Shown here: one piece after another, positions 1 through 7,790 of the stretch | How positions within the stretch are numbered: position 1 is the first letter of the stretch | Layout of the letters: every line of letters begins with the position of its first letter | Source: Pseudomonadaceae bacterium | GTDB lineage: Bacteria > Pseudomonadota > Gammaproteobacteria > Pseudomonadales > Pseudomonadaceae | Direction: 5' to 3' | Length of the DNA stretch: 63,006 nucleotides | Assembly (NCBI GenBank): GCA_900766265.1 | Contig: CAAFUS010000007.1 | Location: forward strand, 1 to 63,006 | Notes under the pieces: generated by a model | Database searches by the model: none | What the model saw: the letters and a program-made list of their open reading frames with translations, nothing else | Told to the model about the DNA's origin: nothing | Made by a program: the position numbers and the translations under genes

Positions 1-179
1 CGCGAATCGGTGCCGTCGGTCTTGAGGGTGATCTTGTCGGTCAGGCCGACGATGTCTTCCAGCAGCCCGTGCAGTTCACGGGACTTGGCGCCGTCATCGA
101 GGGAGGCGACGATCTCGAATGGCAGGCTGACCTTTTCCAGGTAAGCCTTCAACTGGGTTTTAAGAGTGGCATCGAGCAT
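1..179 (-). CDS. ahpF: Alkyl hydroperoxide reductase subunit F, N-terminal fragment (runs off the left edge)
   Basis: Reading down from the ATG at 179-177, the frame gives MLDATLKTQLKAYLEKVSLP and continues open to the window edge for about 59 residues. This matches the start of AhpF, the FAD/NADH-dependent disulfide reductase that recharges the peroxiredoxin AhpC in the cytoplasm. Only part of the first thioredoxin-like fold of the N-terminal domain is visible. The catalytic cysteines and flavin domains lie outside. A GGGGA Shine-Dalgarno sequence sits about 8 bases upstream. The gene upstream on this strand is gyrB behind a terminator, so ahpF begins its own transcript and ahpC is not directly upstream of it, unlike the usual ahpC-ahpF order. 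Confidence 0.85.
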   Translation of the reverse strand, partial: MLDATLKTQLKAYLEKVSLPFEIVASLDDGAKSRELHGLLEDIVGLTDKITLKTDGTDS

Positions 180-252
180 ATGTAAATCCCCAAGTGAGTA
201 ATGGCGTGCCCGGTTGGGCTTCAAGATGGGGATAACCTTAATCGAAACAAGC

Positions 253-277
253 CTATTTTCTAAATTGATAGAAATAG
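253..277 (-). promoter_or_regulatory. Imperfect inverted repeat in the ahpF promoter region (possible OxyR-type site)
   Basis: Arms CTATTTTCTA (253-262) and TAGAAATAG (269-277) form an imperfect palindrome in an AT-rich stretch about 75 bases upstream of ahpF. The repeated CTAT/ATAG tetramers are like those in OxyR sites, and OxyR controls ahpCF in related bacteria. However, the 11-base spacing of four ATAG-type elements is not matched well. OxyR binding is therefore an inference of low certainty. Confidence 0.3.
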
Positions 278-314
278 TTGCTTAGATTGCTTGAGTCTAT
301 GGAATGCGAAAACA

Positions 315-338
315 AAACCCCGGCATACGCCGGGGTTT
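315..338 (-). terminator. Rho-independent terminator downstream of gyrB
   Basis: A perfect 7-bp GC stem (CCCCGGC, 318-324, with GCCGGGG, 329-335) with a 4-base loop is flanked by A residues on the plus strand. Read on the minus strand this gives a GC hairpin followed by a T-rich tract, placed about 20 bases after the gyrB stop. It separates the dnaA-gyrB gene string from ahpF. Confidence 0.85.
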
Positions 339-359
339 GTATTCGTAACCTTCGCCGGG

Positions 360-2777
360 TCAGAAATCCAGGTTCGAAACCGCCAGTGCGTTGCTTTCGA
401 TGAAGTCGCGGCGAGGCTCGACGGCGTCCCCCATCAGCGTATTGAAGATCTGGTCCGCCGCGATGGCATCTTCGATCGTCACACGCAACATGCGGCGAAC
501 GCTCGGGTCCATAGTGGTCTCCCACAGCTGGTCCGGATTCATCTCGCCCAGTCCCTTGTAGCGCTGCACGCTGTGACGCTTGGACCCTTCGGCCATCAGC
601 CACTCCAGCGCCTCCTTGAAGGTCGCGACCGGCTTCTTGCGTTCGCCGCGCTGCACATAGGCATCTTCTTCGAGCAGGCTGTTGAGCTTGTCACCGAGCA
701 CGGTAACGGTCCGGTAATCGTTGCTACCAAAGAAGTCGCGGTTGAAGGTCACGTAGCTCGCCAAGCCGTGGGAGGTCATTTCGACTTCTGGCAGCCACAG
801 GTGACGCTCCTTGTCCTCACGCAAACTCACGTTGTAAACCAGACCAGACTTTTCGGTGCCCTTCACCAGAGCGGCGTAGCCTTCCAGCCAGCTGCGCATC
901 GCTGCCTCGTCGGCAAGCTGCTCCACGCTGACCCGAGGGAGGTAGATGAAGTGCTCGGTCAGCTCGTGCGGATACAAGCGCGACAGGCGGTTGAGGGTCT
1001 TCATCACGGTGCGGTAGTCGTTCACCAGACTCTCGAGCGCTTCGCCCGAAAGCGCCGGGGCACCGTTGGTGACGTAGAGGCTCGCGTCTTCCAAGGCCGA
1101 CTGGGTCATGTACTCATCCATGGCCTCGTCATCCTTGATGTACTGCTCCTGCTTTCCGCGCTTGACCTTGTACAGCGGAGGCTGAGCGATGTACACGTAG
1201 CCGCGCTCGATGAGCTCGGGCAGCTGACGGAAGAAGAACGTCAGCAGGAGCGTCCGGATGTGCGAGCCGTCGACATCGGCGTCGGTCATGATGATGATGT
1301 TGTGGTAGCGCAGCTTGTCGATGTTGTATTCCTCGCGCCCGATACCACAGCCCAGGGCGGTAATCAGGGTGCCGACTTCCTGCGAGGACAGCATCTTGTC
1401 GAAGCGTGCCTTCTCCACGTTGAGGATCTTGCCCTTGAGGGGCAGGATCGCCTGGGTCCTGCGGTTGCGCCCCTGCTTGGCGGAGCCGCCCGCGGAGTCA
1501 CCCTCCACGATGTAGAGTTCGGACAGCGCCGGGTCCTTTTCCTGGCAGTCCGCCAGTTTCCCGGGCAGGCCGGCAATATCCAGGGCGCCTTTGCGGCGGG
1601 TCATCTCGCGTGCCTTGCGCGCCGCTTCCCGTGCCCGCGCCGCGTCGATCATCTTGCCGACCACCGCCTTGGCTTCGTTCGGATGCTCGAGCAGGAAGTC
1701 GGCGAAGTACTTGCCCATTTCCTGTTCCACGGCCGTCTTCACTTCGGACGAGACGAGCTTGTCCTTGGTCTGGGAGCTGAACTTGGGGTCCGGCACCTTG
1801 ACCGAGATGATGGCGGTGAGACCTTCGCGAGCATCGTCACCCGTGGTGGCGACCTTGAATTTCTTGGCCAACCCTTCCTGCTCGATATAGTTGTTCAGGT
1901 TCCGGGTCAGGGCCGAGCGGAAACCTGCCAGGTGAGTACCACCGTCGCGCTGGGGGATGTTGTTGGTGAAGCACAGGATGTTTTCGTTGAAGCTGTCGTT
2001 CCACTGCAGCGCTACTTCCACACCCACGCCATCATCGCGCTGGATATTGAAGTGGAACACCTGGTTGACCGCAGCCTTGTTGGTGTTCAGGTACTCGACG
2101 AACGCCCGCAGGCCACCTTCGTACTTGAACAGTTCTTCCTTGGCGCTGCGCTCGTCCCGCAGCACGATACCGACGCCGGAGTTCAGGAATGATAGCTCGC
2201 GCAAGCGCTTGGCCAGGATGTCCCAGCTGAAATGAATGTTCTGGAAGGTTTCAGCGGACGGCTTGAAGTGAATCTCCGTACCGGAGGTGTCCGTCTCGCC
2301 CACCGGGGTGATGGGCGCCTGCGGCACACCGTGACGGTAGGTCTGTTCCCAGACCTTGCCCTCACGGCGGATGGTCATCTGCAGCTCTTCGGATAGCGCA
2401 TTCACCACCGAAACGCCGACGCCGTGCAGGCCGCCGGAAACCTTGTAGGAGTTGTCGTCGAACTTACCGCCGGCATGCAGCACGGTCATGATCACTTCCG
2501 CAGCAGAGACGCCCTCTTCCTTATGGATGTCCACTGGAATGCCGCGTCCGTTATCTCGGACGGTGATCGACTCATCCACGTGGATGGTGATGCTGATTTC
2601 GCTGCAATGACCGGCCAGAGCCTCGTCGATGGAATTGTCGACGACCTCGAAGACCATATGGTGCAGACCCGTGCCGTCATCGGTGTCGCCGATGTACATG
2701 CCGGGACGCTTGCGTACGGCGTCCAGCCCTTTAAGGACCTTGATGCTATTGGAGTCGTACGTGTGATTTTCGCTCAT
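360..2777 (-). CDS. gyrB: DNA gyrase subunit B
   Basis: The 805-residue protein is full length for proteobacterial GyrB. It is the ATPase subunit of the A2B2 gyrase that introduces negative supercoils and relieves positive supercoils ahead of forks. The GHKL ATPase domain is clear: EVVDNSIDEALAG (catalytic Glu44, Mg-binding Asn48), DNGRGIP around 75-81 and GGLHGVG at 115-121. The TOPRIM domain carries EGDSAGGSAKQGRNR and TDADVDGSHI, which chelate the catalytic metal. The ATG overlaps the recF stop as ATGA, so translation is probably coupled. A strong terminator follows. This is the last gene of the dnaA-dnaN-recF-gyrB string, the standard order in pseudomonads. Confidence 0.98.
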   Translation of the reverse strand: MSENHTYDSNSIKVLKGLDAVRKRPGMYIGDTDDGTGLHHMVFEVVDNSIDEALAGHCSEISITIHVDESITVRDNGRGIPVDIHKEEGVSAAEVIMTVLHAGGKFDDNSYKVSGGLHGVGVSVVNALSEELQMTIRREGKVWEQTYRHGVPQAPITPVGETDTSGTEIHFKPSAETFQNIHFSWDILAKRLRELSFLNSGVGIVLRDERSAKEELFKYEGGLRAFVEYLNTNKAAVNQVFHFNIQRDDGVGVEVALQWNDSFNENILCFTNNIPQRDGGTHLAGFRSALTRNLNNYIEQEGLAKKFKVATTGDDAREGLTAIISVKVPDPKFSSQTKDKLVSSEVKTAVEQEMGKYFADFLLEHPNEAKAVVGKMIDAARAREAARKAREMTRRKGALDIAGLPGKLADCQEKDPALSELYIVEGDSAGGSAKQGRNRRTQAILPLKGKILNVEKARFDKMLSSQEVGTLITALGCGIGREEYNIDKLRYHNIIIMTDADVDGSHIRTLLLTFFFRQLPELIERGYVYIAQPPLYKVKRGKQEQYIKDDEAMDEYMTQSALEDASLYVTNGAPALSGEALESLVNDYRTVMKTLNRLSRLYPHELTEHFIYLPRVSVEQLADEAAMRSWLEGYAALVKGTEKSGLVYNVSLREDKERHLWLPEVEMTSHGLASYVTFNRDFFGSNDYRTVTVLGDKLNSLLEEDAYVQRGERKKPVATFKEALEWLMAEGSKRHSVQRYKGLGEMNPDQLWETTMDPSVRRMLRVTIEDAIAADQIFNTLMGDAVEPRRDFIESNALAVSNLDF

Positions 2778-3886
2778 GCCTTCACTCCCGAGGGGCTCAT
2801 GGCCGGATGGATACGGCCATGTTCCACGTGAAACATCGAGACTGGAGTGTCGTCACCCCAGCCATCTTGCAATACGGTTGAATCTACGCAGGTGATGAAT
2901 ACCTGGCATTCGAGCTGCTCGAGCAGCTTGCACAACGCCGACCGATGCTGTTCGTCCAATTCGGACGGCAGGTCATCGACCAGATAAATACAGCGCCCCC
3001 GCTTGCGATCATTGACCAGATGGCCTTGGGCAATGCGCAACGCGCAGACCACCAGCTTTTGCTGACCGCGGGATAGGATCTCGGCGGCATTATGACCGCC
3101 CATTCGAAGTCTGAGATCCGCCCTCTGCGGCCCCGATTGGGTGTGCCCGAGCGCCCTGTCCCGCTCGACCGAACCGGCCAGCACCTCTGCCAGCGTCCGA
3201 TCTTTGTCCCAACCCCGGTAATAACTCAGGGTCAGCCCCTTGAGGTCCACCAGCGCGGCGAGAGTGGTTTCGAAGACCGGCTTAAGCGCCTGAATGTAGG
3301 CCCGTCGGTAGCCATCGATCTCATCGCTTGCGGCGCTCAGCTCACGGTTCCAGGCGGCCTCGGACGCAACGTCAAGTGTACCATGCCGCAACCATGAGTT
3401 CCTTTGCCGAAGGGCCTGCTGCAGCCTTTGCCAGGCACCGAGGAAGCGATGTTCCACGTGGAACACGCCCCAATCGAGGAACTGCCTGCGCAGCTTTGGC
3501 GCACCTTCGAGCAAGCGGAAGCTGTCGGGATTGATCAGCTGTAACGGCAGGGTATCGGCAAGTTCGGCAGCGCTACGAATATTCTGTCCATCAATGCGGA
3601 TGCGCACGTCTCCGCTTCGCTCGCGCGCAACGCCCAGGGCAGCGCTTTGTCCGTCGGTCAATTCGACCTGACCGAAGACCGTACAGCTCGGCTGCTCGTG
3701 GGTGATGACCGGATTGAGGCGCAGGCTGCGAAACGAACGAGCGAGGCCGAGCAGATGGATCGACTCGAGCAGGCTGGTCTTTCCGCTGCCGTTGTCACCG
3801 AAGAGGATGTTGATGCGAGGAGAAGGCGTGAGGGTCACCGGGTGCAGATTGCGCACCCCGGTGACAGTGATGCGGCTGAGGGACAT
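2774..3886 (-). CDS. recF: DNA replication and repair protein RecF
   Basis: A 370-residue ABC/SMC-type ATPase that helps load RecA at single-strand gaps together with RecO and RecR. The Walker A motif FGDNGSGKTSLLE lies near residues 29-41, an SRGQQKL-type ABC signature is near residue 280, and a Walker B-like LVDDLPSELD follows. The length is typical for the family. It lies 11 bases after dnaN and overlaps gyrB by 4 bases, so the three genes look co-transcribed. The coding sequence contains one perfect parS palindrome and a second near-perfect one close to its 3' end, so this gene also serves as partition DNA. Confidence 0.97.
   Translation of the reverse strand: MSLSRITVTGVRNLHPVTLTPSPRINILFGDNGSGKTSLLESIHLLGLARSFRSLRLNPVITHEQPSCTVFGQVELTDGQSAALGVARERSGDVRIRIDGQNIRSAAELADTLPLQLINPDSFRLLEGAPKLRRQFLDWGVFHVEHRFLGAWQRLQQALRQRNSWLRHGTLDVASEAAWNRELSAASDEIDGYRRAYIQALKPVFETTLAALVDLKGLTLSYYRGWDKDRTLAEVLAGSVERDRALGHTQSGPQRADLRLRMGGHNAAEILSRGQQKLVVCALRIAQGHLVNDRKRGRCIYLVDDLPSELDEQHRSALCKLLEQLECQVFITCVDSTVLQDGWGDDTPVSMFHVEHGRIHPAMSPSGVKA
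2820..2835. other. parS: parS partition site (one arm base off a perfect palindrome)
   Basis: TGTTCCACGTGAAACA lies within the 3' end of recF, just upstream of gyrB. It fits the ParB-binding consensus TGTTNCACGTGNAACA fully. parA and parB are encoded about 11 kb away on the other side of oriC. Confidence 0.9.
3450..3465. other. parS: parS partition site (perfect palindrome)
   Basis: TGTTCCACGTGGAACA is a perfect 16-bp palindrome inside recF and matches the consensus ParB-binding site of pseudomonads. It lies about 3.2 kb from oriC, as expected for the centromere-like region that ParB loads onto. Confidence 0.95.
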
Positions 3887-3897
3887 TAAGCGAGAAG

Positions 3898-5001
3898 TTA
3901 CAGACGCATCGGCATGACCACGTACGCCGAATCGTCGTTGTCGAACTCTTGGACGAGCGCACTGCTGTTCGAATCGGACAGAATCAGACGCACCTGATCG
4001 GTGGTCATCACGCCCAGCACGTCCAGCAGGTAGCTGACGTTGAAGCCGATCTCAAGCGGATCGCCGTTGTATTCTACGGCCACTTCCTCCTCGGCCTCTT
4101 CCTGCTCTGGGTTGTTCGCCTGGATCTTCAGGCTCCCGCTTTGCAGCTGAAGGCGAATGCCACGGTACTTCTCGTTCGAAAGGATCGCCGTACGACTGAA
4201 AGCTTCACGCAACAGCTGGCGGTCGCCCACTACCAGCTTGTCGCCGCCACGGGGGAGAACTCGCTCGTAATCTGGGAACTTGCCGTCCACCAGTTTGGAG
4301 GTGAACGTGAACTCGCCCGTCGTCGCGCGGATGTGATGCTGACCGAGAACAATGTTGACCTCGGCGTCCTGATCGTTGAGCAAGCGGGCCAGTTCAAGAA
4401 TGCCCTTGCGCGGCACGATCACCTGATGACGATCGGCCTGCTCGATGCCAGCCTGCATGGAACACATGGCCAGGCGATGGCCATCGGTGGCGACGGCGCG
4501 CAACATGCCGCTGGAGACCTCGAGCAGCATGCCATTGAGGTAATAGCGAACGTCCTGTTGCGCCATGGCGAAGCTGCTGCGCTCGATCAGCTTGCGCATG
4601 GTGCCCTGGGGCAGCGAGAAGTTCAGCGAGCCGGGGCCCTCTTCCACCGTCGGGAAATCGTTGGCCGGCAGAGTCGACAGGGTGAAGCGGCTACGCCCGG
4701 ATTTCACCAGCAGCTTCTGCTCGTCGAAACGGATGTCGATCAGCGCGTCGGCCGGAAGGCTCTTGCAGATGTCCATCAGCTTGCGGGCCGGCACGGTGAT
4801 CTCGCCTGGCTCCGCCGCGTCTTCGAGCGTCACACGTCCGACCAGCTCGACTTCAAGGTCGGTACCGGTCAGCGAGAGCTGCTGCCCCTGAACGCACAAC
4901 AGGACGTTGGACAGAACCGGCAGGGTCTGGCGTCGTTCGACGACACCCGCCACCAACTGCAGGGGTTTCAACAGGGCTTCGCGCTGAATAGTGAAATGCA
5001 T
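3898..5001 (-). CDS. dnaN: DNA polymerase III beta subunit (sliding clamp)
   Basis: A 367-residue protein of typical clamp length with three repeated clamp folds. It begins MHFTIQREALLKPLQLVAGV and ends YVVMPMRL, the conserved C-terminus that lines the partner-binding pocket. As a dimer it encircles DNA and tethers polymerase III and other replication and repair proteins. It starts 35 bases after the dnaA stop and ends 11 bases before recF, with no terminator visible between them. Co-transcription with dnaA and recF is therefore likely, as in other gammaproteobacteria. Confidence 0.98.
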   Translation of the reverse strand: MHFTIQREALLKPLQLVAGVVERRQTLPVLSNVLLCVQGQQLSLTGTDLEVELVGRVTLEDAAEPGEITVPARKLMDICKSLPADALIDIRFDEQKLLVKSGRSRFTLSTLPANDFPTVEEGPGSLNFSLPQGTMRKLIERSSFAMAQQDVRYYLNGMLLEVSSGMLRAVATDGHRLAMCSMQAGIEQADRHQVIVPRKGILELARLLNDQDAEVNIVLGQHHIRATTGEFTFTSKLVDGKFPDYERVLPRGGDKLVVGDRQLLREAFSRTAILSNEKYRGIRLQLQSGSLKIQANNPEQEEAEEEVAVEYNGDPLEIGFNVSYLLDVLGVMTTDQVRLILSDSNSSALVQEFDNDDSAYVVMPMRL

Positions 5002-5036
5002 GGTCTGTCCCTTGCCTCTTGAATGGGTGCGCCTGG

Positions 5037-6515
5037 TCAGGTCGTCAAAGTACGCAACAGATTCTTATAGTCTTCGCGGATATCCGCATCGGTCTCACGC
5101 AACTCGCCGATTTTACGGCATGCATGCAACACCGTGGTGTGGTCACGTCCGCCAAACGCATCACCTATCTCCGGCAGACTGTGGTTGGTCAGCTCCTTGG
5201 ACAACGCCATAGCCACCTGACGGGGCCTGGCTACCGAACGCGAGCGTCGCTTAGACAATAGATCGGAAATCTTGATCTTGTAGTACTCGGCGACCGTGCG
5301 CTGGATGTTGTCCACGCTGACGAGCTTGTCCTGCAGCGCCAGCAGGTCCTTAAGCGATTCGCGAATCAATTCGATGGTGATGTCGCGCCCCATGAAGTGG
5401 GCATGGGCGATGACGCGCTTGAGCGCACCTTCGAGCTCGCGCACGTTCGATCGGATACGCTGGGCAATGAAGAACGCTGCATCGTGCGGCAGATCCACCT
5501 TTGCCTGGTCGGCCTTCTTCATCAGGATCGCTACCCGGGTCTCGAGCTCAGGCGGCTCGACCGCAACGGTCAGGCCCCATCCGAAGCGCGACTTGAGGCG
5601 TTCTTCGAGACCATCGATTTCCTTCGGATACCGATCGCTGGTCAAGATGACCTGCTGCCCGCCTTCGAGCAGTGCGTTGAAGGTATGGAAGAATTCCTCC
5701 TGTGAGCGCTCTTTCTTGGCGAAGAACTGGATATCGTCGATTAACAACGCATCCACCGAACGGTAGAAACGCTTGAACTCGTTGATGGCATTCAACTGGA
5801 GCGCCTTGACCATGTCCGCGACGAAGCGCTCGGAATGCAGGTAAACCACCTTGGCGTTCGGATTCTTCTTCAGCAAATGGTTGCCGACAGCGTGCATCAG
5901 GTGGGTCTTGCCGAGACCGACACCGCCATAAAGAAACAACGGGTTGTAACCGTGCTTGGGGTTGTCGGCGACCTGCCAGGCAGCAGCCCGGGCGAGCTGG
6001 TTGGACTTACCTTCGACGAAGTTCTCGAAGGTAAAGGTGCGATTCAGGTAACTGGTGTGCTTGAGAGCCCCCTCGACCTGAACGGTACGCTCGCTGCGTG
6101 CCGGCGGCGCGGCCTCGGCCACGGGCAGGTCAGGTGTCGGCAGCGCGGTCTCCGACCCTGAGGGCTGTGACGGCACCGGACGCTGCTCTTCGGCCCTGAC
6201 CGGCTCGGGTGCTGCCGCAGCGGCCTGGGCACGGGCCGCCTGCGCAGATGGAAGCGCCCCGGCGGAGGTTCGCTTGCTACCGATCAGCAACGAAAGCGCC
6301 GGGACGATACCGGTCGCACGCTCGCTCAACAGCTCCAGCAGCCGGGACAGGTATTTCTCGTTGACCCAATCGAGCACGAACCGATTAGGTGCGTAGACAC
6401 GCAGCTCATCGCCGTTAGCCTCGACCTGAAGAGGCCGGATCCAGGTGTTGAATTGCTGCGCTGGCAGTTCGTCGCGCAAAAGGTCCACGCACTGCTGCCA
6501 TAGTTCCACCGTCAC
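5037..6515 (-). CDS. dnaA: Chromosomal replication initiator protein DnaA
   Basis: An AAA+ ATPase of 492 residues that binds DnaA boxes and opens oriC. The chosen start is the GTG at 6515-6513 (MTVELWQQCVDLLRDE), because a GGAG ribosome site lies about 5 bases upstream and the family begins there; upstream in-frame codons run into oriC DNA. Domain I is followed by a Pro/Ala/Glu-rich linker. Domain III has Walker A LYGGVGLGKTHLM and Walker B ALLIDDIQFF. Domain IV carries the DnaA signature around GGRDHTTVLHACRKI, which reads the DnaA box. A perfect DnaA box lies about 57 bases upstream of the start, consistent with autoregulation. Confidence 0.97.
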   Translation of the reverse strand: MTVELWQQCVDLLRDELPAQQFNTWIRPLQVEANGDELRVYAPNRFVLDWVNEKYLSRLLELLSERATGIVPALSLLIGSKRTSAGALPSAQAARAQAAAAAPEPVRAEEQRPVPSQPSGSETALPTPDLPVAEAAPPARSERTVQVEGALKHTSYLNRTFTFENFVEGKSNQLARAAAWQVADNPKHGYNPLFLYGGVGLGKTHLMHAVGNHLLKKNPNAKVVYLHSERFVADMVKALQLNAINEFKRFYRSVDALLIDDIQFFAKKERSQEEFFHTFNALLEGGQQVILTSDRYPKEIDGLEERLKSRFGWGLTVAVEPPELETRVAILMKKADQAKVDLPHDAAFFIAQRIRSNVRELEGALKRVIAHAHFMGRDITIELIRESLKDLLALQDKLVSVDNIQRTVAEYYKIKISDLLSKRRSRSVARPRQVAMALSKELTNHSLPEIGDAFGGRDHTTVLHACRKIGELRETDADIREDYKNLLRTLTT

Positions 6516-6540
6516 GGAAGCTCCTATCGGGGCCGAAAAA

Positions 6541-6902
6541 ACAGCGCCCATTGTAGCGGGCGGCCGTCTGGTTATCCACAAGTCAGGCGACGGACGCCCG
6601 GATAATGAGCCTGATCGTCCTGCCTGGACCCTGTTGATAACCTCGCATCAAGGCTCTTGATAAGCCTGTGAGCTTCCGGCGCACAACCTCGCCTGTGGAT
6701 AACGACGTTTTCGATCCACAGCTTGTACGCGGCTTCTCCACCATCGACCCACGGCAAACCCCGCTCGTTATACATTCGCGTCCGCCAAGCGACCCAGGGC
6801 CTCCAGAGCGTTATCCACAGAACTGGTCCAGAGCATTTATAAACACTGCTTCAGAAATCTTTAAATTCTTTCTCTTTGATTCAAGCAATGCGTTTTTCCT
6901 GC
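6541..6902. other. oriC: Chromosomal replication origin oriC (dnaA-rpmH intergenic)
   Basis: The gene-free stretch 6516-7002 holds three perfect DnaA boxes (TTATCCACA): 6572-6580 plus, 6694-6702 minus and 6811-6819 plus. Weaker boxes lie at 6632-6640 (minus, TTATCAACA), 6655-6663 (minus, TTATCAAGA) and 6712-6720. An AT-rich stretch at about 6832-6890 follows and is the likely unwinding element. The position between dnaA and rpmH is the established oriC location in Pseudomonas. Exact borders are inferred from the first and last elements. Confidence 0.92.
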
Positions 6903-6912
6903 TGGTTGGAAA

Positions 6913-6941
6913 TTGACCTGACCCGTGTGCTTCTCTACAAT
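6913..6941 (+). promoter_or_regulatory. Sigma-70-type promoter for rpmH-rnpA
   Basis: A -35 TTGACC (6913-6918) and a -10 TACAAT (6936-6941) are separated by 17 bases. They lie about 60 bases before the rpmH start and directly next to the AT-rich end of oriC, so rpmH transcription begins at the origin border. Confidence 0.75.
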
Positions 6942-7002
6942 CGCCGGTCTCTTTTGAGCGGGGGCCATTCCGGCCCGCAACAGAACATCCAGGTAACGCA
7001 CC

Positions 7003-7137
7003 ATGAAACGCACTTTCCAACCCAGCACCATCAAGCGCGCTCGTACCCACGGTTTCCGTGCCCGCATGGCCACCAAGAACGGCCGTGCCGTCCTGTCGCG
7101 CCGTCGTGCCAAAGGCCGCAAGCGCCTGACCGTCTGA
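7003..7137 (+). CDS. rpmH: 50S ribosomal protein L34
   Basis: A 44-residue, very basic protein, MKRTFQPSTIKRARTHGFRA and on to KGRKRLTV, identical in pattern to bacterial L34. It is a component of the large ribosomal subunit. It is the first gene rightward of oriC and precedes rnpA by 17 bases, the conserved rpmH-rnpA pair. Confidence 0.98.
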   Translation: MKRTFQPSTIKRARTHGFRARMATKNGRAVLSRRRAKGRKRLTV

Positions 7138-7154
7138 TTGATACGGCACAGGGA

Positions 7155-7550
7155 GTGAGTCGGAGCTTCGGCCGGGAAAAGCGTTTGCTGACCCCCCGCC
7201 AGTTCAAAGCAGTCTTCGACTCACCGTCCGGCAAGGTGCCGGGCAGGCAATTTCTCGTGCTGGCACGCCAGAACGCCCTGGGGTACCCCAGGCTCGGACT
7301 GGTGATCGGCAAGAAAAGCGTCAAGCTATCGGTCGAGCGCAACCGCGCCAAACGGCAGATGCGCGAATCCTTCAGACACCATCAACACGATCTCGCCGGC
7401 TGGGACATCGTGATCGTGGCGCGTAAGGGACTCGGTGATTTGGACAACCCTGAGCTGGCACGTCAGCTGGGCAAAGCCTGGAACAGGCTTGGACGTCTCA
7501 AGCCCTCCCCCGAGGTCGCCCAACAAGCGGCCAAGCTTCCCCATGCGTAA
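7155..7550 (+). CDS. rnpA: Ribonuclease P protein component
   Basis: About 131 residues, beginning (GTG)SRSFGREKRLLTPRQFKAV. The conserved RNR-type motif VERNRAKRQMRESFR binds the catalytic RNA, and GWDIVIVARKG is typical of the C-terminal half. The protein helps RNase P remove 5' leaders from tRNA precursors. The GTG at 7155 is chosen from family alignment. The AGGGA ribosome site is unusually close to it, so the exact start is uncertain; translation may be coupled to rpmH. The last 8 bases overlap yidD. Confidence 0.95.
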   Translation: MSRSFGREKRLLTPRQFKAVFDSPSGKVPGRQFLVLARQNALGYPRLGLVIGKKSVKLSVERNRAKRQMRESFRHHQHDLAGWDIVIVARKGLGDLDNPELARQLGKAWNRLGRLKPSPEVAQQAAKLPHA

Positions 7551-7788
7551 ACTGGCCCTCGCCTCGATTCAGGTCTATCGCTACGCCGTCAGCCCCTTGA
7601 TGGCCGGCCACTGTCGTTTCTACCCCAGCTGCTCCTGCTACGCCTACGAAGCCATCGAACACCATGGCCTCTTGCGAGGCGGCTGGTTGAGCCTGCGCAG
7701 GCTCGGTCGCTGCCATCCCTGGAATGCAGGCGGTTACGACCCGGTTCCCCCCAACAATTCTTCCAATTCTTCTTCGATGGCCGAGTAA
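7543..7788 (+). CDS. yidD: Membrane protein insertion efficiency factor YidD
   Basis: An 81-residue protein starting MRKLALASIQVYRYAVSP. The family signature CRFYPSCSCYAYEAIEHHG and the GGWL..RLGRCHPWNAGGYDPVP stretch are both present. An N-terminal amphipathic segment attaches it to the inner membrane, where it assists YidC-dependent insertion. It overlaps rnpA by 8 bases and ends 2 bases before yidC, so the three are translated from one message. Confidence 0.95.
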   Translation: MRKLALASIQVYRYAVSPLMAGHCRFYPSCSCYAYEAIEHHGLLRGGWLSLRRLGRCHPWNAGGYDPVPPNNSSNSSSMAE

Positions 7789-7790
7789 CC

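Noticed and set aside
291..2192. 633-codon open frame on the plus strand opposite gyrB
   Set aside because: It is a shadow frame antisense to gyrB with no family motif. High GC content commonly gives such long antisense frames here, as also opposite dnaN, yidC, atpA, atpD and the TRAP genes.
2573..2586. CATCCACGTGGATG palindrome inside gyrB as a third parS
   Set aside because: The CCACGTGG centre matches, but the flanking bases are AT..AT instead of GTT..AAC, so the ParB consensus fails on both arms. Gly/His/Val/Asp codon use explains it.
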